DNA of 10,442 bases, taken from positions 1 to 10,442 of the forward strand of contig CADBQT010000004.1 of the NCBI GenBank assembly GCA_902796875.1, read 5' to 3'. The notes below the pieces were generated by a model, which worked only from the letters and a program-made list of their open reading frames with translations, ran no database searches and had not been told where the DNA came from. The position numbers were made by a program, and so were the translations under genes. Source of the stretch: an uncultured Eubacteriales bacterium. Its GTDB lineage: Bacteria; Bacillota; Clostridia; Peptostreptococcales; Anaerovoracaceae. Of this stretch, positions 4,239-10,442 are shown piece after piece; position 1 is the first letter of the stretch; every line of letters starts with the position of its first letter.

Positions 4239-6815
4239 TTAGATGAACAGGTTGACGTTGGACTCTTCGGCCTCGCCCAGGTAGGTGCCGACGCCGCCGA
4301 TCTCCACGCCGTCGATAAGCTCCTCTTCCCGGATCCCCATGACGTCCATGCTCATGGAGCAGGCGATGATCTTCACGCCCATGTCCATGGCCTTCTTCAT
4401 CAGGTCTTCCAGGGAATCGATGTTCTTGTCTTTCATGATCCTCTTCATCATGGCGGTGCCCATGCCGCCCATGTTCATCTTGCTCAGTTTCAGTTTCCCC
4501 GGGCCTCTGGGGAGCATCTTGTCGAACATGCCCTCCATGAAGCTCTTCTTGATGGGAAGCTTCTTGGGCTTACGCAGGGCGGTCAGTCCCCAGAAGGTGA
4601 AGAACATGGTCACCGGCCTTCCCATGGCCAAGGCGCCGTTGGCGATGATGAAGGAGGCCAGGACCTTGTCCATGTCTCCGTCGAAGACGATGATGGTCTT
4701 GCCCTGGGGCGTATCGACTGCCCGGCAGCCTCCCTCCCCTTCCGGGACAAAGGGCACGGTGCCGCCCTGGCTGCCATCCTCTGCCGGCAGGCTCTCCGCC
4801 TGACCCTTGACGATGGTGGCCACGTAATCGGTCCCGGATTTCTCGTTGCCCACAAGAGTGTTCCCTGTCCTGCGGCACCAGGAGACGATGTCCTTGGCGA
4901 ATCCCGGATCGGAGGCGCTCACTTCCAGTACCTCTCCATTGGCCATGTCGTTCATGGTGTTGAAGACTTCCATAATGGGACCGGGGCACTGCATGCCGCA
5001 GCAGTCGAGGGCGATGCGCCGGGCGCCCTCAGGCGCCCCGGTGCTCCCGGCGGGAGCACGGCCGCCGGCGGCGGCTGCATCGCCGGTCCCGGAGCTTCCT
5101 GCAGGCGATGCTCCCGGAGCATCACCGGTCTTCCCGGCTGCCTCTGCCTTTGCAGACTCCAGGTCCCGGTGGATGGATGCGTAGAACCGCACACCACCCG
5201 GGTAGACCTGGACTTTATCGAAACCGTTCTGCATGAGGATCCGGGCCCCATTGTAGGAGCGGACGCCTACCGCGCAGAAGGTGATGTATGTCTTGCTCTT
5301 ATCCAGCTCGTCCAGCCGATCCCTCAGCTGGCCAAGGGGGATGTTCACGGCGCCGGGGATCTCGTAGGCCATCAGCTCCGCTTCCTCCCGCACGTCCAGG
5401 AGCACCGCATCCGGATCCTTGTCGGGAGCATCCCAGTCGCTCAGGGTCATCACGCCCCGCAGGATATTTTCCGCGGTGAAGCCGGCCATATTGACCGGAT
5501 CCTTAGCCGAAGAATAGGGGGGCGCATAGGCCAGCTCCAGATTCTTCAGATCAGCGACGCTGGCCTTCATTCGAAGGGCTGTGCCGATGGTGTCGATCCG
5601 CTTGTCCACTCCCTCGGTGCCCACGATCTGGGCGCCGAAGATCTTGCTTCCGTCCGCTGCAAAGATCAGTTTCAGGATCATGGGCTGGGCGCCGGGATAG
5701 TATCCCGCGTGGGAGTTCTGGGTGATGATCTGGGTCTCGTAGTCTTTGCCTTTGGCCAGGCCCCGCTTCATCAGCGCCTTTTCGTTGCTCCCCGTGGAGG
5801 CCGCCGTCAGATCGAACACCTTGGCCACGGACGACCCTTGGGTCCCCTGATAGGCTTCGTTTCCGCCGGCGATATTGTCCGCCACGATCCGGCCCATCTT
5901 GTTGGCCGGTCCCGCCAGAGGCACCATGGTCTTATCCCCGCTGACGATGTCCGTCACTTCGATGACGTCCCCGGCGGCGTAGATGTCCGGATCCTCCGTC
6001 CGCATGTACTCGTCGGTGACGATCCCGCCCCGTTCGTTCAGGGCAAGGCCGGCGTCTTTGGCGATCCCGCTGTTGGGTCTGACGCCGATGGAGAGGATCA
6101 CCAGATCCGCGGTGACCTTCTCCCCGCTCTTCAGAAGAACGCTTACCTGATCTCCCGTGTCTTCGAAGGCTTCCACTCCGTCGGAGAGGCGCAGGTCCAC
6201 GCCGTTATCTACAATGTTTTCGTGAAGGAGGGCGGCCATCTCCGGATCCAGGGGCGCCATGACCTGATCCATGGCTTCGATCAGGCTGACTTTCAGTCCG
6301 GCGTGCTTCAGGTTCTCCGCCGTCTCGAGACCGATGAACCCTCCGCCGATGACCGCGGCGCTCTTTGCTCCCTGCTCTCTGACCCAGTCCCGGATCTTGT
6401 CCGTATCCGGCACCGTCCAAAGGGTCGTGATCTTATCGGATTCGATCCCGGGAATCGGCGGTTTTAAAGGGGACGACCCCGTGGCGATCACCAGTTTGTC
6501 GTAAGGTTCCCGGTATTCTCTGTTCTCTTCCAGATCCCGGATGACCACTTCCTTGGCCTCCCGGTCGATGGACACCGCCTCGCTCATGGGCCGGACGTCA
6601 ACGTTGAACCGGCTCTCCATGGTCTCCCGCTTGGTGACCAAAAGAGCGTCCCGGGACTTGATCACGTCGCCGATGTGATAGGGCAGTCCGCAGTTGGCGT
6701 AAGAAATGTACGGGCCTCTCTCCAGCAGTACGATCTCCGCCGTCTCATCCAACCGGCGCAGTCTGGCCGCGCAGCTTGCTCCCGCTGCGACTCCTCCGAT
6801 AATGACCGTCTTCAT
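4239..6815 (-). CDS. CoA-disulfide reductase / rhodanese / TusA / DsrE fusion protein
   Basis: An 858-residue cytoplasmic protein with four domains. Residues 1-450 are a CoA-disulfide-reductase-type flavoprotein: FAD site IIGGVAAGASCAARLRR (5-21), active-site Cys42 in YANCGLPY, NAD(P)H site VIGGGFIGLETAE (155-167), second FAD motif IYAAGD (278-283), then a dimerisation domain. Residues about 455-555 are a rhodanese with Cys514 in CAVGVRS. A 45-residue Ala/Gly/Pro/Ser-rich linker (about 555-598) leads to a TusA-like domain (600-670) with CPGP (Cys610), then a DsrE2-type domain (about 705-858) with Cys819 in IIACSMSMD. All four cysteines expected to carry or reduce sulfane sulfur are present. 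Known CoADR-rhodanese proteins reduce CoA persulfides or polysulfide with NAD(P)H; here the product could be relayed along TusA and DsrE. ATG 6815 is chosen because AAGGAGG precedes it; starts at 6839 and 6959 lack this, and the latter would cover the promoter. Confidence 0.93.
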   Translation of the reverse strand: MKTVIIGGVAAGASCAARLRRLDETAEIVLLERGPYISYANCGLPYHIGDVIKSRDALLVTKRETMESRFNVDVRPMSEAVSIDREAKEVVIRDLEENREYREPYDKLVIATGSSPLKPPIPGIESDKITTLWTVPDTDKIRDWVREQGAKSAAVIGGGFIGLETAENLKHAGLKVSLIEAMDQVMAPLDPEMAALLHENIVDNGVDLRLSDGVEAFEDTGDQVSVLLKSGEKVTADLVILSIGVRPNSGIAKDAGLALNERGGIVTDEYMRTEDPDIYAAGDVIEVTDIVSGDKTMVPLAGPANKMGRIVADNIAGGNEAYQGTQGSSVAKVFDLTAASTGSNEKALMKRGLAKGKDYETQIITQNSHAGYYPGAQPMILKLIFAADGSKIFGAQIVGTEGVDKRIDTIGTALRMKASVADLKNLELAYAPPYSSAKDPVNMAGFTAENILRGVMTLSDWDAPDKDPDAVLLDVREEAELMAYEIPGAVNIPLGQLRDRLDELDKSKTYITFCAVGVRSYNGARILMQNGFDKVQVYPGGVRFYASIHRDLESAKAEAAGKTGDAPGASPAGSSGTGDAAAAGGRAPAGSTGAPEGARRIALDCCGMQCPGPIMEVFNTMNDMANGEVLEVSASDPGFAKDIVSWCRRTGNTLVGNEKSGTDYVATIVKGQAESLPAEDGSQGGTVPFVPEGEGGCRAVDTPQGKTIIVFDGDMDKVLASFIIANGALAMGRPVTMFFTFWGLTALRKPKKLPIKKSFMEGMFDKMLPRGPGKLKLSKMNMGGMGTAMMKRIMKDKNIDSLEDLMKKAMDMGVKIIACSMSMDVMGIREEELIDGVEIGGVGTYLGEAEESNVNLFI

Positions 6816-6820
6816 GTTTT

Positions 6821-6827
6821 CCTCCTT
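6821..6827 (-). promoter_or_regulatory. Ribosome binding site that fixes the fusion-gene start
   Basis: AAGGAGG lies 5 bases before ATG 6815. An in-frame ATG eight codons upstream has no comparable site. Confidence 0.8.
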
Positions 6828-6873
6828 GGTATGTTCCATGTTGTTTGTCTCTATGTTTCCCCTCTTGTCTGTT

Positions 6874-6879
6874 ATTTTA
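6874..6879 (-). promoter_or_regulatory. -10 box of the fusion gene, activator-dependent type
   Basis: TAAAAT matches 5 of 6 consensus bases and predicts a start near 6867, with a leader of about 51 nt. The hexamer 17 bp upstream (CGGAAG) is not a -35 box, as expected for a promoter needing an activator at about -41. Confidence 0.55.
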
Positions 6880-6900
6880 TTCACCAAGCCCGGTCTCTTC

Positions 6901-6915
6901 CGTGAGCATGTCACA
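6901..6915. promoter_or_regulatory. CRP-like operator upstream of the fusion gene
   Basis: On the minus strand TGTGA-CATGC-TCACG is a palindrome with one mismatch, centred at 6908, 41 bp upstream of the predicted start. It matches the site before thioredoxin at 13 of 16 positions when one preceding base is included. Confidence 0.65.
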
Positions 6916-6932
6916 CTACCGCAAAATTTTCT

Positions 6933-6966
6933 TCCTAAACCAAAACCGCCGGCTTTCACCGACGGT
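6933..6966 (-). terminator. Intrinsic terminator after thioredoxin
   Basis: On the minus strand ACCGTCGG pairs with CCGGCGGT (one G-U pair) around a TGAAAG loop, followed by TTTTGGTTT. It lies about 50 nt after the thioredoxin stop codon and separates it from the fusion gene. Confidence 0.6.
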
Positions 6967-7015
6967 CCTGGTTCGTTACCATTGTCATTTGTCTTGGAGG
7001 CGTTCCATGACTTGT

Positions 7016-7327
7016 TTATTTCAACATCGCTTCGATGCTTTCTTTCGGCTGTACGCCCATGGTCTGGTTGGCTACCTGACCATCCTTGAAGAGGATCAGG
7101 GTCGGGATGCTCATGATCCCATATCTCTGGGCCAGCTCCGGCTGTTCGTCGACGTTGACCTTGCCGACTTTGACTTTGCCCGCATATTCCTCAGCCAGCT
7201 GTTCTACGGTCGGTGCCAGCATCTGGCACGGTCCGCACCATACAGCCCAGAAGTCGACCAGAACCGGCAGATCCGAATTCATGACTTCCTGTTCAAAATT
7301 GTCTTTCGTAAGTGTGATCTCTGCCAT
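7016..7327 (-). CDS. trxA: Thioredoxin
   Basis: A complete 103-residue single-domain thioredoxin, the standard length. The redox motif WCGPC is at residues 30-34 (within [14 protein letters not shown]), Asp25 is the buried acid of VLVDFWA, and the cis-proline is Pro75 in SIPTLILF. It reduces protein disulfides in the cytoplasm with electrons from thioredoxin reductase, and can also reduce persulfides. ATG 7327 is chosen over an in-frame ATG 33 bases upstream because AAAGGAG lies just before it and the alignment with known thioredoxins begins there. It is on the same strand as the sulfur-handling fusion gene but separated from it by a terminator and a second promoter. Both genes carry the same operator, so they are probably co-regulated and not co-transcribed. 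Confidence 0.96.
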   Translation of the reverse strand: MAEITLTKDNFEQEVMNSDLPVLVDFWAVWCGPCQMLAPTVEQLAEEYAGKVKVGKVNVDEQPELAQRYGIMSIPTLILFKDGQVANQTMGVQPKESIEAMLK

Positions 7328-7397
7328 GAGAATCGCTCCTTTCTTATCTGTCATTTGCAATCATCTTTATTTGGTGGTGGTGTTCTATGGTGACTGC

Positions 7398-7405
7398 AGT
7401 ATAGC
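7398..7405 (-). promoter_or_regulatory. Extended -10 promoter element of thioredoxin
   Basis: TATACT (7403-7398) is 5 of 6 to consensus and preceded by the extended TGC motif. The predicted start is near 7391. No good -35 box is visible at 17 bp. Confidence 0.55.
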
Positions 7406-7424
7406 ACCCGCCGACCGCCCGTTC

Positions 7425-7439
7425 TGTGAGGAAGTCACA
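7425..7439. promoter_or_regulatory. Perfect CRP-like operator between thioredoxin and the GDSL hydrolase
   Basis: TGTGA-GGAAG-TCACA is a perfect 5-bp inverted repeat with a 5-bp spacer, centred at 7432. It is 41 bp upstream of the predicted thioredoxin start and about 39 bp upstream of the predicted hydrolase start on the other strand. Confidence 0.7.
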
Positions 7440-7442
7440 CAA

Positions 7443-7464
7443 ACCAAAATTTTTTTGGTATGAT
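7443..7464 (+). promoter_or_regulatory. Possible promoter of the GDSL hydrolase
   Basis: TATGAT (7459-7464) has an extended TGG before it and predicts a start near 7471. No clear -35 box is present. ACCAAAA/TTTTGGT (7443-7459) forms an AT-rich inverted repeat that overlaps the element. Confidence 0.4.
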
Positions 7465-7497
7465 ATGAATGACCCTTATAAAGAAAGGAAGAAAACC

Positions 7498-8163
7498 ATG
7501 ACACATAAGACCAAAACCATTCTCTGCTACGGCGATTCCAACACCTTCGGTTTCGACCCGTCCAACTGCCTGCGCTATCCGGAAGATATCCGCTGGCCCG
7601 GCGTCCTCCGGGAGATCCTGGGAGACGGCTACCGTATCATCGAGGAGGGCTGCAACGGACGGACCGTCGCCTACGCGCCTCTGGAGGAATCCTGGAAGGA
7701 CGGCCGCCCCTACCTTAAGGCGTGCTTAAACAGTCACAAGCCCCTGGACGCCATCGTGCTCATGCTGGGGAGCAACGATCTGAAGAAAGAGTTTAACGCC
7801 ACGCCCGAATCCATCGCAAAGGGGATCGGCGAGATGCTCCACACCATGGCGGACTTCCTGGAGGAAAAGCAGGGGAGCGTACCCTACATTCTCGTGGTCT
7901 CCCCGCCGGAGATCAAAGAGGGCGTCTTCTCCGCCGCCTTCGGTCCCGAATTCGACATGGACGGGGTGATCAAATCCAGAGCCCTGGGCGCCGCCATCGA
8001 AATGGCCGCCTTCGAGTATGCCCAGTCCACGGAAAATCCCTGCGGTTTTCTGGATGCCGCCCGGATCGTCCAGCCCTCGGCAGAGGACTCCCTCCATCTG
8101 AGCCCGGAGGGCCACCGGACCCTGGCCAACGCCATCGCCCAGACCCTGAAGGCTTTTCTCTGA
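7498..8163 (+). CDS. SGNH/GDSL family hydrolase
   Basis: A 221-residue cytoplasmic esterase-like protein with no signal peptide. The conserved blocks of the SGNH family are present: GDSN with nucleophile Ser14 (residues 12-15), the oxyanion-hole Gly near EEGCNGR (49-55), GSND (91-94) and the C-terminal D-x-x-H dyad in EDSLHLSPEGH (Asp197, His200). It likely cleaves an ester or acyl group of a small molecule; the family includes arylesterases, thioesterases and acetyl esterases, and nothing here separates these. ATG 7498 follows AAAGGAA and begins the family alignment; the frame upstream (from 7426) would run over the promoter region. The gene stands alone between divergent thioredoxin and convergent ADP-ribosylglycohydrolase, and shares the upstream CRP-like site. 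I see no U-tailed terminator on its own strand. Confidence 0.9.
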   Translation: MTHKTKTILCYGDSNTFGFDPSNCLRYPEDIRWPGVLREILGDGYRIIEEGCNGRTVAYAPLEESWKDGRPYLKACLNSHKPLDAIVLMLGSNDLKKEFNATPESIAKGIGEMLHTMADFLEEKQGSVPYILVVSPPEIKEGVFSAAFGPEFDMDGVIKSRALGAAIEMAAFEYAQSTENPCGFLDAARIVQPSAEDSLHLSPEGHRTLANAIAQTLKAFL

Positions 8164-8168
8164 TCACG

Positions 8169-8196
8169 AAAAAAGAAAACCGCGCCGAAGCGCGGT
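8169..8196 (-). terminator. Intrinsic terminator after the ADP-ribosylglycohydrolase
   Basis: On the minus strand ACCGCGC-TTCG-GCGCGGT is a perfect 7-bp stem with a stable TTCG tetraloop, followed by TTTCTTTTTT. It ends the leftward transcript from 8225. On the plus strand no T run follows the stem. Confidence 0.85.
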
Positions 8197-8224
8197 GTGT
8201 CATTCGATATGAGCTGGCTGCCGA

Positions 8225-9025
8225 TCACCCTTCCATGAAGGTCTCTGCGAATCGCGCAGCCACTTTTTTCATGTCCTCCGGCATGAACTCCTCTGCCTTT
8301 GCGCGAAGCTCCTCCGGCACCCCGAAGAAGGCCTCGGCGATGGACCCGGCGATGGCCGCCTGGGTGTCCGAATCCCCCCCAAAGGCAACGGCCTCCCGGA
8401 TCACATCCTCGTAGGACTCCCCATCCAGGAATGCGATGATGGCTTCCGGCACGGAACCCTGACAGGTCACGTCGAAGGAGTAGTCCGGCCGGATATCCTC
8501 GCAGGTCCGGTGCAGATCGTAGTCGAATTCCTTCTCGATGTAGTCCCGGATCTCTTCCCTGGAAGCTCCGGTCCTGGCCAGGAAGATGGCTGCGGCCACC
8601 GACTCGGCGCCCTTGATCCCTTCCGGATGATCGTGGCTTGGCATGGCAGAGAGCGCCGCCAGTCTCCGGGTTTCTTCCATATTATCCGCTACCCATCCGC
8701 AGGGGGATACCCGCATGGCCGAGCCGTTGCCGAAACTGTAGTAGGCCTCCGATTCCCGCTCATGGAGCCACTGAACGAACCGGCCGCCGTAACCCGCCCG
8801 GGGATAACGCAGGCCCCATGTCTGCATGGACTCCCGGAAGCTTTGGAGGATCTCTTCTTCTCCCGCGTCTTCCTGCATTTCCAACAGGGCTTCCGCCACC
8901 GCCGTCGTCATCACCGAATCATCCGTCACCCGGCAGTCCGGGGCGAACAGTTCAAAATCCTTATCCTTGGTCGGCTGCCACTCGAACCGGCTCCCGACGA
9001 TGTCTCCAATGATCGCTCCGTACAT
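8225..9025 (-). CDS. ADP-ribosylglycohydrolase family protein (DraG/ARH fold)
   Basis: A 266-residue all-helical protein of the ADP-ribosylglycohydrolase family, which removes ADP-ribose from proteins or small molecules using two bound Mg2+ ions. Metal-ligand motifs are visible: TDDSVMT (residues 34-40; Thr34, Asp35, Asp36), GNGSAMRVSP (99-108), SHDHPEGIKGAE (130-141) and GGDSDTQAAIAG (216-227). The start GAIIGDIVGSRFE at the N-terminus is typical, so the protein is complete, and GGAGGAA lies upstream of ATG 9025. It follows the Ltp-repeat gene by 38 bp on the same strand with no clear promoter between, so the two are probably co-transcribed. No ADP-ribosyltransferase partner or macrodomain gene is in the window, so the substrate is unknown; housekeeping or nucleotide-sugar related turnover is as likely as regulation. 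Confidence 0.92.
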   Translation of the reverse strand: MYGAIIGDIVGSRFEWQPTKDKDFELFAPDCRVTDDSVMTTAVAEALLEMQEDAGEEEILQSFRESMQTWGLRYPRAGYGGRFVQWLHERESEAYYSFGNGSAMRVSPCGWVADNMEETRRLAALSAMPSHDHPEGIKGAESVAAAIFLARTGASREEIRDYIEKEFDYDLHRTCEDIRPDYSFDVTCQGSVPEAIIAFLDGESYEDVIREAVAFGGDSDTQAAIAGSIAEAFFGVPEELRAKAEEFMPEDMKKVAARFAETFMEG

Positions 9026-9034
9026 AAAACTTCC

Positions 9035-9052
9035 TCCGATGATTCCATCGGA
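9035..9052 (-). promoter_or_regulatory. Hairpin touching the ADP-ribosylglycohydrolase ribosome binding site
   Basis: TCCGATG and CATCGGA form a perfect 7-bp stem with a 4-base loop. On the mRNA the last three bases of the stem are the first three of the GGAGGAA ribosome binding site, so the fold could limit initiation. Confidence 0.45.
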
Positions 9053-9063
9053 TCGAATGCCCC

Positions 9064-10011
9064 CTACTGGGAATCGTATACCGCTTCGACCCCATGGACC
9101 GCCTGTTCATGAGTAAATTTGTCGCCATACTCACTTTCCAACTGTTCGATCAGCCCGTCCTTGGAGAATGCCATGCTGTCCAGATAATTCTGTGCTGCCT
9201 TCTCGGCCTGTTCGTTCCAGTCAACATCTCCATCTTCTTCGATCTTGTTTACGGCAAATTCCGCGTCGGCCCGGTCATATCCGTCTCCGTACTCACTGGA
9301 CAGCTGGTCGATCAGACCTTCTTTTGAAAAGGCCATGAATTCGAGATAGTTCTTAGCGGCCTTGTACGCGTTCTTCTGACTTGGCGTCATCTCAGTCTCA
9401 GGCTTCGCTTTCGTGCTTTTTTCCGTCGTGTTTTCTGTCGTCGTGCTTTTCTCTACCGGTGCGGCCGTTTCTGTCTCTTCTTCCGTGGTCATTTCCGTAG
9501 TTACCGTGATGTCGCTGGTCTCCATATCGGAGTCGTCTCCACCCATGGAGATCCCGCCGATGATCATAAGCAAAAGCACTATTGCCGGAATGATGAGCAC
9601 CGGCCGCTTGTAAAAGGGCCTTTTTGCTCTTACCTGATAGGGTGTTCCGGTGTTCGAATACATCGTCTGCGGCTGATCAAACCCCTGGGCCGGTTGGGGA
9701 TCCAATGAAACGGGTTCTCCGCGCACGACAGTCTGTTCGTCCTGGGGGATCTCCAGCGCGTCGAACAGATCCTGCATTCCCTGCTCCTGGATCGCGTTCT
9801 TAATAAACGGTTCGATGATCTCACGCTCAGTGTCCATGTATGGGACCTTCATCCGGCGGCCATTATAAGTGAACTGCCATGACGGTACCTGGCCCGGCAC
9901 GATCCTGATATCTGTCATCTGATCGAACCGCACCGGTACATCGCCAAACCGGATCCCCTTATCCGTGTACACGATGGGCTTACCGTTTACCTTTCCTTCG
10001 TAGCTTTTCAT
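9064..10011 (-). CDS. Membrane-anchored protein with two Ltp-type repeats
   Basis: A 315-residue single-pass membrane protein. The N-terminal ~90 residues (GKPIVYTDKGIRFGDVPVRF and following) look beta-rich and may be a PH-like domain, which is a guess. One membrane segment covers about 137-156 and is preceded by the basic RAKRPFYKRP, so the N-terminus should be inside and the C-terminus outside. A Thr/Glu/Lys-rich stalk (about 160-209) follows. The outer part has two copies of a ~47-residue repeat (about 212-258 and 267-313) with the shared core KAA-NYL--MAFSK-GLI-QL-SEYGD, matching the Ltp (host cell surface-exposed lipoprotein, PF07553) repeat. Unlike Ltp lipoproteins it has no lipobox cysteine. 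Ltp in a Streptococcus phage blocks superinfection; most cellular members have unknown roles. The start has a modest GGGAG site. Confidence 0.8.
   Translation of the reverse strand: MKSYEGKVNGKPIVYTDKGIRFGDVPVRFDQMTDIRIVPGQVPSWQFTYNGRRMKVPYMDTEREIIEPFIKNAIQEQGMQDLFDALEIPQDEQTVVRGEPVSLDPQPAQGFDQPQTMYSNTGTPYQVRAKRPFYKRPVLIIPAIVLLLMIIGGISMGGDDSDMETSDITVTTEMTTEEETETAAPVEKSTTTENTTEKSTKAKPETEMTPSQKNAYKAAKNYLEFMAFSKEGLIDQLSSEYGDGYDRADAEFAVNKIEEDGDVDWNEQAEKAAQNYLDSMAFSKDGLIEQLESEYGDKFTHEQAVHGVEAVYDSQ
9073..9378 (-). repeat. Tandem Ltp repeats inside the membrane protein gene
   Basis: Two ~141-bp coding units (9378-9238 and 9213-9073) encode the same core with MAFSK(E/D)GLI(D/E)QL and SEYGD. They are a diverged internal duplication, conserved mainly at protein level. 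Confidence 0.75.
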
Positions 10012-10085
10012 ATTCCATCTCCCATTCTGAACATCCCTGCATTCTCCCCTATGGAAGCTGCGTCCTTTTCTATGGGATGCTTTTG

Positions 10086-10442
10086 TTATCGGGCGTACTT
10101 ACCGTTGATGAACGTGAGGTCCTCTTCCATTCCAAAAGCGCTGCCGTAGGCCTTGACCATGCCGATAATCCAGTCGACAAGATCCCAAACGCCGCAGCCA
10201 CCTAAGGTGACCAGCTTAAGTATCCCCAGTCCGATCTGTCCGCGCATGAACCGGTCGACGCCGAACGCGCCGAAGAAAAAGGTTCCCAGCCATACGAAGA
10301 GGTGTTTGTTGATCCGGTTGATCTTGCCCTGAAGAGGAACGCCCTGCTGGGTCTGATTTGCTTCCACGTGAACATGGGTGTTCATCACCGTCGGGGTGAC
10401 CGTTTCAGGCTGGGCGTAGGCCCTGGGCTGTGCATAGGTTTC
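10086..10442 (-). CDS. TM2 domain-containing membrane protein (5' end missing)
   Basis: The frame stays open to the right edge, so at least 118 residues are visible and the start lies outside the window. A GTG at 10388 could be read as a start but has no ribosome binding site, and the upstream codons give a Q/P/T-rich stretch (with YAQP twice) of the sort that often precedes TM2 domains. The TM2 domain spans about residues 46-97: a first hydrophobic helix ([13 protein letters not shown]), the DRFMRG turn (family consensus DRFYxG), a second helix ([26 protein letters not shown]). Two membrane helices with the Q/P-rich N-terminus facing the cytoplasm are likely. The function of bacterial TM2 proteins is unknown. 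The next gene, encoding the Ltp-repeat protein, begins 74 bp downstream on the same strand. Confidence 0.85.
   Translation of the reverse strand, partial: ETYAQPRAYAQPETVTPTVMNTHVHVEANQTQQGVPLQGKINRINKHLFVWLGTFFFGAFGVDRFMRGQIGLGILKLVTLGGCGVWDLVDWIIGMVKAYGSAFGMEEDLTFINGKYAR

Noticed and set aside
4155..6467. A 770-codon open frame on the plus strand
   Set aside because: It runs antisense through the fusion gene, whose domains and cysteines are clear. Its composition (many His, Asp, Gly, Leu) is typical of a shadow frame in GC-rich coding DNA, and it resembles no protein.
6816..6959. Longer N-terminus of the fusion protein beginning at 6959
   Set aside because: The extra 48 residues resemble no domain, and the DNA holds the predicted operator, -10 box and ribosome binding site.
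8179..8196. Terminator of the GDSL hydrolase on the plus strand
   Set aside because: The stem is good, but the T run lies only on the minus-strand side; the plus strand continues GTGTCATTC.
10386..10388. GTG at 10388 as the start of the TM2 gene
   Set aside because: No ribosome binding site precedes it and the frame is open to the window edge with protein-like Q/P-rich codons.
1..10442. CRISPR array, insertion sequence, tRNA or rRNA
   Set aside because: No regularly spaced repeats, transposase-like frame, terminal inverted repeats or recognisable RNA gene sequence were seen on either strand.

Overview
The window looks like a chromosomal segment of a GC-rich anaerobic Firmicute, probably in the Clostridia. 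This rests on the gene content (arylacetate-CoA ligase beside a class I aminotransferase, a CoA-disulfide-reductase/rhodanese/TusA/DsrE fusion, an Ltp-repeat surface protein), strong AAGGAGG-type ribosome binding sites, and sigma-A promoters followed by U-tailed terminators. I cannot name the species. There are no rRNA or tRNA genes, insertion sequences, phage integration genes or CRISPR arrays.

Layout. (1) 1-2332, plus strand: the 3' part of a phenylacetate-CoA ligase gene, then a PLP-dependent aminotransferase 14 bp downstream, likely one operon for aromatic amino acid / aryl-acid metabolism. (2) 2304-3236, minus strand: an XRE-type helix-turn-helix fused to a Uma2 (PD-(D/E)XK-like) domain. 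Its 3' end overlaps the aminotransferase gene by 29 bp, and it has its own promoter just downstream of two related palindromes. (3) 3390-7327, minus strand: a sulfur/redox module made of a Crp/Fnr-family regulator, an 858-residue four-domain persulfide-handling fusion protein, and thioredoxin. (4) 7498-8163, plus strand: a small SGNH/GDSL hydrolase, divergent from thioredoxin. (5) 8225-10442, minus strand: an ADP-ribosylglycohydrolase, a membrane-anchored protein with two Ltp repeats outside the cell, and a TM2-domain protein running off the right edge.

How the parts may work together. The most informative signal is in the non-coding DNA of region 3. Thioredoxin and the fusion gene each carry a 15-bp palindrome (TGTGA-N5-TCACA or one base different) centred about 41 bp upstream of the predicted transcription start, the classical class II activator position, and neither promoter has a good -35 box. 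The Crp/Fnr protein encoded in the same cluster has the R-E-x-x-x-R recognition helix that reads GTGA half-sites in CRP. I infer that it activates both genes, giving a small local regulon for thiol/persulfide homeostasis. The regulator gene has a near-consensus promoter with a perfect 12-bp inverted repeat centred on its -10 box. One arm is a full 9-base Shine-Dalgarno sequence. The arrangement could serve as an operator, or could silence translation of read-through transcripts while leaving transcripts from the gene's own promoter translatable.
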